Below are positions 24,075 to 32,224 of a stretch of DNA of 64,000 nucleotides, one piece after another (the stretch's first letter is position 1; each line of letters begins with the position of its first letter). The stretch is taken from NCBI GenBank assembly GCA_041398605.1, contig JAWKUK010000011.1:1-64000 (forward strand). Direction: 5' to 3'. Position numbers and translations under genes: made by a program. The notes under the pieces were generated by a model. The model saw nothing but the letters and a program-made list of their open reading frames with translations, was not told the origin of the DNA and did no database searches. The DNA comes from JAWKUK01 sp041398605. Its GTDB lineage: Bacteria > Planctomycetota > UBA1135 > GCA-002686595.

Positions 24075-26612
24075 ATGCACACGTCCCTGCTACTCCTCTC
24101 CCTCATCCCTGCGCTCCAGGAGGACCCGTCCCTCCTGACGGCGCCCCTCGCGGTCGCGCCCCAGGTCGTCGAATTCGACGCCCCGGGCCAGGCGAACCAC
24201 ATCGTGTCCCCGCGGACGCTCGATGCCCCGGGGGCGCCCTCGTGGAACGCCCCGGAGGCGCCCGAGTCGCTCCTGCACTCCCGCATGGGCCTCCCGCCGA
24301 AGCCCGTCGACGATGCGACGCCCGACATCAGCGCGCCGCTGTCCATCCGTGATCGGATGACCCACGTCTTCTTCAGCGAGCCCGGTGACGGCCGCGTTTG
24401 GGCGCGCGGGCGCGACTTCCGCGCCAGCTTCGGCGTCGAGGGCTTCACCTTCTTGCCGGTCTTCGGCAAGGCCGCGCCGCGCGAGTTCCCGGTGGAGTTC
24501 ACCCTGCGCCAGGTGTCGGTCGGAGGCGCCGCGCTGCCGCTCGGTGTCGACGCCATCCAACAGGCGGAGGGCGACGTCACGCTCACCCACCCGTCCCTGC
24601 GCGAGGTCTACCACCTCGACCTCGACGGCGTCGAGCAGACGTTTGTGTTCGAGAGCCTGCCCGCGTCGGGTGAGCTCGTCCTCGACCTCGCTGTCGGCTC
24701 CGAGCTGTCCGTCGTCGAGGACGCGGACGGCTTGCACTTCGTCCACCCGACGCTGGGTCACGTCAGCTACGGCGACGCGTTTGTCCTGGACGCCACGGGC
24801 GCGCGAGTCGCGATCCCGCGCGTGTGGACGGGTGACTCGATCGAGCTGCGGGTCCCGGCGGCGTTCCTCGCCGACGCGGTCTTGCCGTTGACCGTCGACC
24901 CGCGCGTCACGGCGTTCACCAGCTCGTTCGGCGTGAACGACGATACGCGCCCCGACATCTGCTACGACGGCCAACAGAACCAGTACTGGGTCGTCTGGGA
25001 GGAGTACACGTCAGCGACGAACTCCGACTGCTATGTGACGAGCTTCACGGGCACCGGCATCCAAGGCGCGTCGTTTGCCGTCGAGATCACGAGCGACGAT
25101 TGGACCGAGCCGAAGATCGCCTACCACTACGGCGCGAACCGGCTCCTCGTCGTGGCGAGCGAGGACGCAGCTGGGAGCGGCAGCATCAGGGGGCAGCTGA
25201 TCAATGCGGCGACCGACACGCTGGTCGGCACCGAATTCGCGATCAGCACCTGCTGCTTCCGCAAGCTCAACCCTGACGTTGGCGGCACGAACTGGGACAG
25301 CGTCACCAACAACTACTTCTGCGTCGTCTGGTCGTTCGAGGCCGCCGCCGGGAACCGCGACGTCCAGTACCGCATCGTCAACTGGGACGGCACGCTCGTC
25401 ACTGGCGTCACGACCGTCGAAAACTCCTCGGCGGATACGATCCACACCACGATCTCCCAGAGCATGGGTGACAGCGAGCTCTTTGGGGACTGGTGGACGA
25501 TCGCGTGGACCAAGGACACGAACGCCGACGGCTTCGGAAACATCGAAGCGCGGCGAGTCGTGTGGAGCGGTTCGACGACCCTCGGTGCTGGGAACTTCGT
25601 GGTCGATAGCAGCACGAACAATGCGTGGCCTACGGTCACGTCGCGCCTCGACGACAACCTCGTCGCGGTCGCGGATCGTCCGTCGATCGTCGTGTATGAG
25701 AGTGACTTCGCGTCGACGACCGGTCCCGGCGGCCGCCAGCGCAGCCTGTACGGCAAGGTCGTGACCGACGGTCAGGCGTTCGCCTCCAACGCGATCAACT
25801 TCACCCTCGAAGATGTCGACGGTGAGCTCGACCAACGTCACTGCCACATCGCGACGGACGGGAGCGCGTGGTACCTCGTCTATTCCGAGCTGTACTACAA
25901 CAACCCCTCCGGCACCGACTATGACGTCTACTACACGTCGGGTCACATCTCGCAGACCTCGAACAACGCGTACTTGGCCCTCGCCGAGCGGCACCAGAAC
26001 CTCGCGTTCACTGGGTCGGCCGAGCGCTACGGGCGAGTCGCGACCGTCTGGGACGGAGAGTCCGTGTCGACCTCCGACGACGCCTCCATCGTGTGGGTGC
26101 GCCTCGACGGGACGAACGGCGGGACGCTGACGGGCTACTCGGTCGACATTCCGACGATCGACACCTCCTCGAACATTGCCGTCGGTCGACAGTACTGCGA
26201 CGCGAACGACAACGGCGGTGCCGCGGTGATGAACGCGCGCTCGTCCTGGATGTGGATGGAGGGCGACCAGAGCCTGTTCACGACGCACCGCGCGTATTGC
26301 GAGAACGTGACGCCGAACGCGACGGGGTACCTGATCACCTCGATGTCGACGGGGAACGTCAACCTCGCGGGCGGGAGCGCCGGTCGCCTCTGCGTGCTCG
26401 GCGGCGGGCGCTATGTGAACGCGGTGCAGAACAGCGGCACGGGCCGCACGTATTCGACGGCCGTGAACCCGCTGAGCCTCCCGACGCCGAACGGGTTCGT
26501 CAGCGCTTCGGCGGGCCAGACGTGGAACTTCCAGTACTGGCACCGCGACTCGATCGGCGGCGTCGCCACGTCGAACTTCAGCAACGCCTGTCAGGTGATG
26601 TTCCAGCCCTGA
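24075..26612 (+). CDS. Large secreted protein with degenerate GRY domain
   Basis: 845 residues from ATG 24075; a signal peptide ends near PALQ. Residues about 90-275 form a beta-rich region (GRDFRASFGVEGFTFLPVF, EVYHLDLDGVEQTFVFESL, VLPLTVDPRV) resembling N-terminal regions of large secreted planctomycete and myxobacterial proteins. Residues about 275-735 are propeller-like, with repeated QYWVVWEEYTS-, NRLLVVASED- and YFCVVWSFEA-type blade strands. The C-terminus is a divergent GRY domain: AYCENVTPNATG, GGSAGRLCVLGGGRY, WNFQYWHRDS, TSNFSNAC. No enzyme motif is seen. An extracellular adhesin or binding role is possible. A 36-nt perfect hairpin follows the stop. Confidence 0.8.
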   Translation: MHTSLLLLSLIPALQEDPSLLTAPLAVAPQVVEFDAPGQANHIVSPRTLDAPGAPSWNAPEAPESLLHSRMGLPPKPVDDATPDISAPLSIRDRMTHVFFSEPGDGRVWARGRDFRASFGVEGFTFLPVFGKAAPREFPVEFTLRQVSVGGAALPLGVDAIQQAEGDVTLTHPSLREVYHLDLDGVEQTFVFESLPASGELVLDLAVGSELSVVEDADGLHFVHPTLGHVSYGDAFVLDATGARVAIPRVWTGDSIELRVPAAFLADAVLPLTVDPRVTAFTSSFGVNDDTRPDICYDGQQNQYWVVWEEYTSATNSDCYVTSFTGTGIQGASFAVEITSDDWTEPKIAYHYGANRLLVVASEDAAGSGSIRGQLINAATDTLVGTEFAISTCCFRKLNPDVGGTNWDSVTNNYFCVVWSFEAAAGNRDVQYRIVNWDGTLVTGVTTVENSSADTIHTTISQSMGDSELFGDWWTIAWTKDTNADGFGNIEARRVVWSGSTTLGAGNFVVDSSTNNAWPTVTSRLDDNLVAVADRPSIVVYESDFASTTGPGGRQRSLYGKVVTDGQAFASNAINFTLEDVDGELDQRHCHIATDGSAWYLVYSELYYNNPSGTDYDVYYTSGHISQTSNNAYLALAERHQNLAFTGSAERYGRVATVWDGESVSTSDDASIVWVRLDGTNGGTLTGYSVDIPTIDTSSNIAVGRQYCDANDNGGAAVMNARSSWMWMEGDQSLFTTHRAYCENVTPNATGYLITSMSTGNVNLAGGSAGRLCVLGGGRYVNAVQNSGTGRTYSTAVNPLSLPTPNGFVSASAGQTWNFQYWHRDSIGGVATSNFSNACQVMFQP

Positions 26613-26645
26613 TCGGCGCCGGCCGTGAGAGCCTCAGGAGGACGC

Positions 26646-26681
26646 GCGGGGCGCCCCGGCCGATCGGCCGGGGCGCCCCGC
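26646..26681 (+). terminator. Perfect 36-nt palindrome after secreted-protein gene
   Basis: Bases 26646-26681 are self-complementary around 26663/26664, giving a GC-rich hairpin 33 bases past the stop at 26612. It is followed by CTCCTTGG, not a U-run. By position and strength it is a terminator. Confidence 0.6.
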
Positions 26682-26752
26682 CTCCTTGGCCGCGCTTCGT
26701 TGTCGCCCCGTGTCTGCCGCGGCCCGCGCCGTCGCGGCGCTATCTTGCGGGC

Positions 26753-27820
26753 ATGCCGAGCCGCCCCTTCGCCCCGCGACCGAATGAAACCCAGGGCCCC
26801 GGGCCCTGGTCCGTCGTCCTGACCCGTGTCGCGCTCGTCGGCGTCGCCGCGGTCGCGCTCGAGTGCCGCTCGCCTCGTAGCAGCGAGCGCCCGCTCGATC
26901 GTTCGAGCGCGCCCGCGGGTCGCGTGCCGACGCACGAGCCCTACGTCGTCGTGCTCGGTGTGGCGCAGGACGGCGGGTATCCGCAGCTCGCGTGCGATGC
27001 GCCGTTGTGCGTCGCTGCCCGCCGCGACCCGAGCCGCGCTCGTCACGTCGCGAGCCTGCTGCTCGTCGATCCACGCGATGGCGCACGCTGGCTGTTCGAT
27101 GCGACCCCGGACCTCGCGGCGCAGGTCGAGCTCGCGCGGCCGCACGGGCGCGTCGCGGCAGCGACGGAGGGCGCGGGTCGCCCCGCATTGTTCGAAGGCA
27201 TCTTCCTGACGCACGCGCACGCGGGGCACTATCTCGGCCTTTGGCAGCTCGGGCGCGAGGCGTACGGGAGCGCCACGACGCCCGTGCACGGGACCGAGCG
27301 CATGGCGCGCTTCCTGCGCGATGAGGCGCCCTGGAGCTTGCTCGTTGACGCCGAGCACATCGCGCCGAAGGTCCTCGTGCCCGGTCGCCCGGTGATGCTG
27401 AGGCCTGACCTGCGCGTGACGGCGATCGAGGTCCCGCACCGCGCCGAGTTCACGGACACCGTGGCGTACGTGATCGAGGGGCCTTCGCGCAGCGCGTTGT
27501 TCCTGCCAGACATCGACAAGTGGGAGCGCTTCGAGACGCCGATCGAGCAGCTCATCGCAGCGGTCGACGTCGCTTACCTCGACGCGACCTTCTTCGATGG
27601 CGCGGAGCTGCCGGGGCGAGACATGGCGCAGATCCCGCACCCGTTTGTCGTCGAGAGCCTCGCGCGGCTCGCGCCGTTGGCGCCCCAGGAGCGCAGCAAA
27701 GTGCGCTTCTTGCACCTCAATCACTCGAACCCGCTGCTGGACCCCATGAGCGCCGCCGCGCGGACGGTGCGCGCCGCGGGCCTCACGGTCGCCGAGCAGG
27801 GCGAGGTCTTCAAGCTGTGA
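26753..27820 (+). CDS. PqqB-like metallo-beta-lactamase-fold hydrolase
   Basis: 355 residues from ATG 26753, with a hydrophobic N-terminal segment (about 21-37) that is a signal or anchor. The start of the fold, VVVLGVAQDGGYPQLACDAP, is the PqqB-type opening. The metal motif is degenerate: FLTHAHAGHYLGL gives H-x-H-x-G-H, where the usual Asp is Gly. Later ligands appear in ALFLPDIDKWERF and VRFLHLNHSNPLLD. No other pqq genes lie here, so a general hydrolase of the PqqB-like group is likelier than a PQQ enzyme. The final LTVAEQGEVFKL is the typical C-terminal strand. Confidence 0.82.
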   Translation: MPSRPFAPRPNETQGPGPWSVVLTRVALVGVAAVALECRSPRSSERPLDRSSAPAGRVPTHEPYVVVLGVAQDGGYPQLACDAPLCVAARRDPSRARHVASLLLVDPRDGARWLFDATPDLAAQVELARPHGRVAAATEGAGRPALFEGIFLTHAHAGHYLGLWQLGREAYGSATTPVHGTERMARFLRDEAPWSLLVDAEHIAPKVLVPGRPVMLRPDLRVTAIEVPHRAEFTDTVAYVIEGPSRSALFLPDIDKWERFETPIEQLIAAVDVAYLDATFFDGAELPGRDMAQIPHPFVVESLARLAPLAPQERSKVRFLHLNHSNPLLDPMSAAARTVRAAGLTVAEQGEVFKL

Positions 27821-27845
27821 CTCGCCGCCGTCGCGCGCGGCGCGC

Positions 27846-28319
27846 TCACATGCCCGGCGCGAGCTCGTAGATGCCGCGGCCGGCGTCCACGAGGCGCTTT
27901 TGGCGGACGAGCTCGTCCCACACGGCGCGCGGATAGCGGTTCGGCGGAACGATGCCGAGGATCGTCGACTTGCGGCCTGCGCTCATCGGCCCGCCCGCGA
28001 CCGACGACTCCGCGTCGAGCACGGTCACCTTGAGGCTCTTGCGATACGCCTTGAGCGCGCGCTTGAGCACGTCGCGGTCGCGCTCGAGCATCAAGCGCTT
28101 GCCAGAGGTCCAATCGCCGACGATCTTCGCAAGCTGAGCGGCGTCGCGCGCTGCGATGACCGCGAAGAGCTCGGGGTCGGCCTCGCTGCTGACACCGTGA
28201 TGCGCGAGGGCTGCACGCACGGCGGTCCACGCGCTCTCGCTCGCTGCGTCTGCGGCGAGCGCGGGCAAGGCAGCCTCGAGAGCGCTGCTGACGAGCGTCA
28301 TGTTGGGGTCGTCGTACAT
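27846..28319 (-). CDS. Hypothetical protein with winged-helix-like C-terminus
   Basis: 157 residues from the ATG at 28319, which begins 4 bases after the stop of the small gene at 28324, so the two form an operon. The protein is helical with YDDPNMTLVSSALEAALP at the start, a basic middle (GDWTSGKRLMLERDRDVLKR, ALKAYRKSLKVTVLDAE), and an end (KSTILGIVPPNRYPRAVWDE, VRQKRLVDAGRGIYELAPGM) that reads like a winged-helix. There is no signal peptide. I do not recognise the family. The basic middle and the tail hint at nucleic-acid binding. Confidence 0.6.
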   Translation of the reverse strand: MYDDPNMTLVSSALEAALPALAADAASESAWTAVRAALAHHGVSSEADPELFAVIAARDAAQLAKIVGDWTSGKRLMLERDRDVLKRALKAYRKSLKVTVLDAESSVAGGPMSAGRKSTILGIVPPNRYPRAVWDELVRQKRLVDAGRGIYELAPGM

Positions 28320-28323
28320 CGCG

Positions 28324-28563
28324 CTACCGATCCCCTGCTTGGCGCACGTCGCCGGTGCCTGGGGCGCCGCTCGACGCGCCCAGCCCGTGCTTGTGGCCGA
28401 TGTCCAGCACCTCGAGGTCGCCAGCCTCGATGAGGGCTGCGACCGGCGGATGTTCGAGGGCCTTCGAGGTGACCTGCCCGGTCTTGCCCGGCCCCAAGTG
28501 GAGCCGCTTGCCGCCTTGCAGCGGGACACGCAGCGGGCGCTTGGTCTTGTTCTTGATCTCCAT
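28324..28563 (-). CDS. Small beta-rich hypothetical protein
   Basis: 79 residues from ATG 28563. It opens with EIKNKTKRPLRVPLQGGKRL, HLGPGKTGQV and VAALIEAGDLEVLDIGHKHG, a compact all-beta pattern with a glycine-rich end. The body looks like a small beta-barrel similar in style to short phage connector or tail-assembly proteins, but I cannot name it. It starts the two-gene operon that ends at 27846. Codon use is like its neighbours, giving no sign of recent transfer. Confidence 0.55.
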   Translation of the reverse strand: MEIKNKTKRPLRVPLQGGKRLHLGPGKTGQVTSKALEHPPVAALIEAGDLEVLDIGHKHGLGASSGAPGTGDVRQAGDR

Positions 28564-28715
28564 GCGTGGCGCCAATCTACCCCCTGCACTCGCTCTGCGC
28601 GCGGTCGAAGCCCGATGGTTCCCGGACGTCGTGGTCGATGACGCCGCGCAAGCAACAAAGCGCGCGGCGCCGCCCCAGTGACCTGGGACGGCGCCGCGAA
28701 ACGCGCTGTGGCGCG

Positions 28716-30920
28716 TTACTGGAACTGAATCGCGAGCCCCTGCGTGAAGTTCGACGTCGGGCCCGACATCGTCGTGTCGCGGTGCCAAGCCTGGAACGAC
28801 CACGTCTCACCCGGCTGGATGGCGACCGAGCCCATGGGGCTCGGCATGCTCGCCGTGTCGATCCAGAGCGTGAAGCTGCCGAAGAGGCTGCTGTCGAGGA
28901 CGTTCCCCGCGTAGCGCCCGATGCTGCCGCCGAGGCACAGGTTGCCCGCGCTGCCGCCGGGCTGCGCGACGAAGCCCTGCGTCGTGCTGGCGAGGAAATA
29001 CCCCACGCTGTTCTGCGGCAGGTGCGCGGCCTCGACCTGCAGGTCCGAGTCCGCGAGGTCGAGGCTGCCGAGCGCCGTCGTCGTGCCTGCGACGCCCGTG
29101 CTGTTCGGGGCGGCCGAGCAGAACGGCGTGCCGATGCTCTCCGTCGCGCGCTGCAGGAACGGTCCCGTCAGGACCAGGAGGTTGCCGGCGTCATAGTCCG
29201 CCGCCGCGTTCAGCCCGTCGCCGCGCATCTCGTTGACAAAGAGGTCGAACAGCCCATCGTCGTCGACGTCGCCCGCCGCGGCGCTGTAGCACAGCGTGTC
29301 GCCGCTGTTCCCGAAGCCACCGCTGCCGTACGCGCCGATGACCTCCGTGATCCGCATCACCGACTGCGGCGGGAATTGACCTGGCGCCGTGTCGATCGTC
29401 GACGGCCAGCCGCCCTGTTGCCCAAAGAAGATCTGGATGCTGCCGGCGCCGTTCCGGCCGACCGGGCTATCGGTCGGCGAGCCGAAGACCAGGTCGTCGA
29501 TCCCGTCCCCGTCGAGGTCGCCGTCCGCCACCGTGTCCGCGCCGATCGCGCCGACGCTCGGGCCGATGATCGTCGTCATCGGAATGTTCATCCCGGGCGC
29601 GCTATCGACGTCGACGATCATGCCGCGCAGGAGGGACGCGTGGAAGAACACGTAGCCACAGCCGGAGAACGGGCGGCTGCCGCCCGTGGCGTCACCGGTG
29701 AGGTCACCGATGAACAGGTCGGCATTGCCGTCACCGTCGTAGTCCTTGCCGCCCAGCAGCTCTTCGCCGAACGTGTCGTTGTTCGCTCCGCCGCGGAACG
29801 TCGTGATCGAGCCGCTCGGGTTCTGCATGTCGATCGTGAGCCCCGCCGGCCACGGCGCGCCGGGGAAGTTGTCGTCCCACACGACAAAGGCCCAGCCCGA
29901 CGGCGGCGCGCCGCCGACGGCCTGCGTCGTGCCGCTGCTCGGGCCGACGGCTGCGCCAGAGCGGTTCAGGGCCGCAGACAGCAGGACCTCCATGCGCCCG
30001 TTTCCGTCGAGGTCCCCGACCTGGTTCGTCGAGCCGAGGTGGAACTCCGTCGCGTTCGCCGGCGGCGTGATGCGCGCGATCTGACCCGCGAGCGCCGTCG
30101 TGCCAAAGCCGTTCAGGTCGACGGTGACGCTCTGGTTGAAGTGAGCGCCGCCGCGAACGACGTACGCTGCACCCGCGCGGACCGCGGTTGTTTGCTCCTG
30201 GTCCGCAGCGACGAGCAGGTCGTCGATGCCATCGCCATCGATGTCTCCGGCGCGCGCCCAGATGCCGAGCCGCGAGTTCGCGTGCGGGCCGATCAGCGTC
30301 ACGATATCGACGCCGACGGGCGGGTTCGCGAGGTCGAGGTCTTGACCCGCGGTCGCCATCGAGCGCAGCTGCGGGCTCCCCATGACAACCGAAAGCGCCC
30401 CGGCGCCGATGCGGTTTCCGCTGCCGGGATTGAAGCTGTAGTTCTGCCTGCAGACGATCACGTCACCGAAGCCGTCGCCATTCAGGTCGCCCATCCAGAC
30501 CTCGTTGCCGCACGCTTCGTTTTGACCTAGCGTGCCGGCGCCAATGATGCGCAGGACGTTCACGTTGCTGACCGCGAGGTTGACCGAGTCATTCGCGCTG
30601 CCGTCGCCGAAGATCACGTTCACTTCACCGGCGCCGTTACGGCCGAGCGGGCTCGTCAGGAAGTGCCCGACGGTGTAGTCCTTGCGCCCATCACCGTCGA
30701 CGTCGAAGCCACCGCAAACGGGGACGCCGGCGTCGCCCTGGTTGCGGCTCGGTCCGTAGACCTTTGACATCGCATGGGTCGCGGGGCTCGTCGTGCGGAG
30801 GTCGATCGACTTGGTCGGGACGTCCGGTTCCGTGTTGCGGGCGGAGGTCACCGACGCAGCGGCCAGCCCGAGGAGGGCGGCGCTGGCACAGCGGCCGAGG
30901 TGCTTGGAAGGGGTAGGCAT
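28716..30920 (-). CDS. Secreted FG-GAP repeat protein with GRY domain
   Basis: 734 residues from ATG 30920. A signal peptide ends near SVTSA. The body is an integrin-alpha-like seven-bladed propeller: each blade carries a calcium loop such as DVDGDGRKDY, DLNGDGFGDV, DIDGDGIDDL, DLDGNGRMEV, DYDGDGNADL, DLDGDGIDDL and DVDDDGLFDL, with an FGDG or FFG strand between. The last about 140 residues are the GRY domain (FCSAAPNSTG, GGSAGNLCLGGSIGRY, SFQAWHRDT, TSNFTQG). A calcium-dependent extracellular binding or adhesion protein is likely. It is not an enzyme by visible motifs. The GRY end is complete. Confidence 0.85.
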   Translation of the reverse strand: MPTPSKHLGRCASAALLGLAAASVTSARNTEPDVPTKSIDLRTTSPATHAMSKVYGPSRNQGDAGVPVCGGFDVDGDGRKDYTVGHFLTSPLGRNGAGEVNVIFGDGSANDSVNLAVSNVNVLRIIGAGTLGQNEACGNEVWMGDLNGDGFGDVIVCRQNYSFNPGSGNRIGAGALSVVMGSPQLRSMATAGQDLDLANPPVGVDIVTLIGPHANSRLGIWARAGDIDGDGIDDLLVAADQEQTTAVRAGAAYVVRGGAHFNQSVTVDLNGFGTTALAGQIARITPPANATEFHLGSTNQVGDLDGNGRMEVLLSAALNRSGAAVGPSSGTTQAVGGAPPSGWAFVVWDDNFPGAPWPAGLTIDMQNPSGSITTFRGGANNDTFGEELLGGKDYDGDGNADLFIGDLTGDATGGSRPFSGCGYVFFHASLLRGMIVDVDSAPGMNIPMTTIIGPSVGAIGADTVADGDLDGDGIDDLVFGSPTDSPVGRNGAGSIQIFFGQQGGWPSTIDTAPGQFPPQSVMRITEVIGAYGSGGFGNSGDTLCYSAAAGDVDDDGLFDLFVNEMRGDGLNAAADYDAGNLLVLTGPFLQRATESIGTPFCSAAPNSTGVAGTTTALGSLDLADSDLQVEAAHLPQNSVGYFLASTTQGFVAQPGGSAGNLCLGGSIGRYAGNVLDSSLFGSFTLWIDTASMPSPMGSVAIQPGETWSFQAWHRDTTMSGPTSNFTQGLAIQFQ

Positions 30921-31093
30921 GGACGTGTTCGGAGGTGAATGGGTGGAGGTCCGCGGCCAGGCCGCGCTCAACCGAGGCTAGCACCTCGGCGGCAAATGGA
31001 CGGCGCGAGCCGGCACGAGGTGCGGGCTGGATGCCGCCGCTCGCCTCGACATTGCACCGACGTAAGCTCGGCCCGCGGGGCGCGAGGGGGCGC

Positions 31094-32224
31094 TCAGCGG
31101 CCCTCAGGGCGCGATCGGAGCGCCGCGGCGCGCGCTCGGGCCTCGGCGGCGCCCGCCACGTCCCCGATGAGGCGACGGTAAGCCTCTAGCGCGTCCCACG
31201 CCTCGGGCGCCAGGGCGTGCCGCGCGAGGAGCGCCTCCGCGGCCCCGCGCGCGGACTCGGGCGCGCCCGCTGCGTCGCGGTCCAATCTGAGGCAGAGCCC
31301 CTCGAGGGAGTCGGCCCCGAGCCGCGCGAGCGTGCGTTGTGCGCCCACGGCGTCACCCTGGGCGAGCTGGAGGCGCCCGATGCCGAGCAGCGCCGCGCGA
31401 TCGCTCGGCCGGTGCAGGAGCCGCAGCTCGAGGTCGCGCAGCTGCACATCGAGCGGCGCGAGCCGCTCGAACGCGCGGAACTGCGCGCTCGCGACCTCGC
31501 CTTCGCCGAGGTCCAGGGCGAGCGTCGCCAGCAGGAACGCCGCGCGCGGGTCGAAGGGCGCGAGCTCGCGCGCGCGCTGCGCGGAGGCGCGCGCGGCCGC
31601 GAGGTCCCCGCGCTCCTCATCGACGCGCCCGAGCGCGAGGTGCACTTCGTTGTCGAGGGGCGCGAGCGCGCGGGCTTCGAGCAGCGCCGCGCGCGCCTCC
31701 GTGAGCTCGCCGAGCTCGCGCAGCGTCAGCCCGAGGCCGCGCAGCGCGTTCGCGCGCGCCGCGCCTGCCAGGCCGCCGCGCTCAGCGGGCCGCGCGAGCA
31801 CCGCGAGATAGTGCGCCCGCGCCTCCGCGTCGCGGCCGAGGCTGTGCAGCGCGTGCGCGAGGTGCCGCGTCTTCAAGAGCTCCTCCGGCGCGTGCCGCAA
31901 GAAGCGCTCGTACACGTACACGGCGTCGTCGTAGCGGCGGAGCCGAAAGTACGCGCCGCCGAGCAGCAACAAGGCCGGCGGTGAGTCGGGATCGCGCTCC
32001 AGGAGGACCGTCGCGAACTCGATCGCCGCAGGCGCATCGCCGCGCTGGAACGCGCCGAGCGCCAGGTCGTAGAGCGGCGGCATGGTGCGCCCGCGCCAGC
32101 CCGCGTGTGTGCCGACCTCCGCCTTGGGCAGCGTCGCAGCGGGCCGCGCCAGCGCGCCCTCTTGGCGCGGCGCGGCGGCGGCGAGCGACGCCGCGACCAG
32201 CACGCAGCCCCAGCGCGCGCCCAT
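31094..32224 (-). CDS. Exported TPR protein
   Basis: 376 residues from the ATG at 32224, whose A is also the last base of the preceding gene's TGA (ATGA overlap). An N-terminal signal segment (GCVLVAASLAAAAPRQ) is followed by about eight helical repeats of TPR type, for example ALGAFQRGDAPAAIEFATVL, LLGGAYFRLRRYDDAVYVYE, RGLGLTLRELGELTEARAAL, and LALGRVDEERGDLAAARASA. It is a protein-protein interaction scaffold in the periplasm or at the surface. The coupling to the CRTAC1-like gene implies that the two products work together. The C-terminus is a plain helical end. Confidence 0.82.
   Translation of the reverse strand: MGARWGCVLVAASLAAAAPRQEGALARPAATLPKAEVGTHAGWRGRTMPPLYDLALGAFQRGDAPAAIEFATVLLERDPDSPPALLLLGGAYFRLRRYDDAVYVYERFLRHAPEELLKTRHLAHALHSLGRDAEARAHYLAVLARPAERGGLAGAARANALRGLGLTLRELGELTEARAALLEARALAPLDNEVHLALGRVDEERGDLAAARASAQRARELAPFDPRAAFLLATLALDLGEGEVASAQFRAFERLAPLDVQLRDLELRLLHRPSDRAALLGIGRLQLAQGDAVGAQRTLARLGADSLEGLCLRLDRDAAGAPESARGAAEALLARHALAPEAWDALEAYRRLIGDVAGAAEARARAAALRSRPEGR

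Noticed and set aside
26753..27820. PQQ biosynthesis operon
   Set aside because: Only a PqqB-like protein is present; no pqqA, C, D or E, and its metal motif is degenerate.
28566..30530. Plus-strand open frame of about 654 codons opposite the FG-GAP gene
   Set aside because: Arg-rich antisense frame of a repeat-rich gene; no domain or ribosome site.
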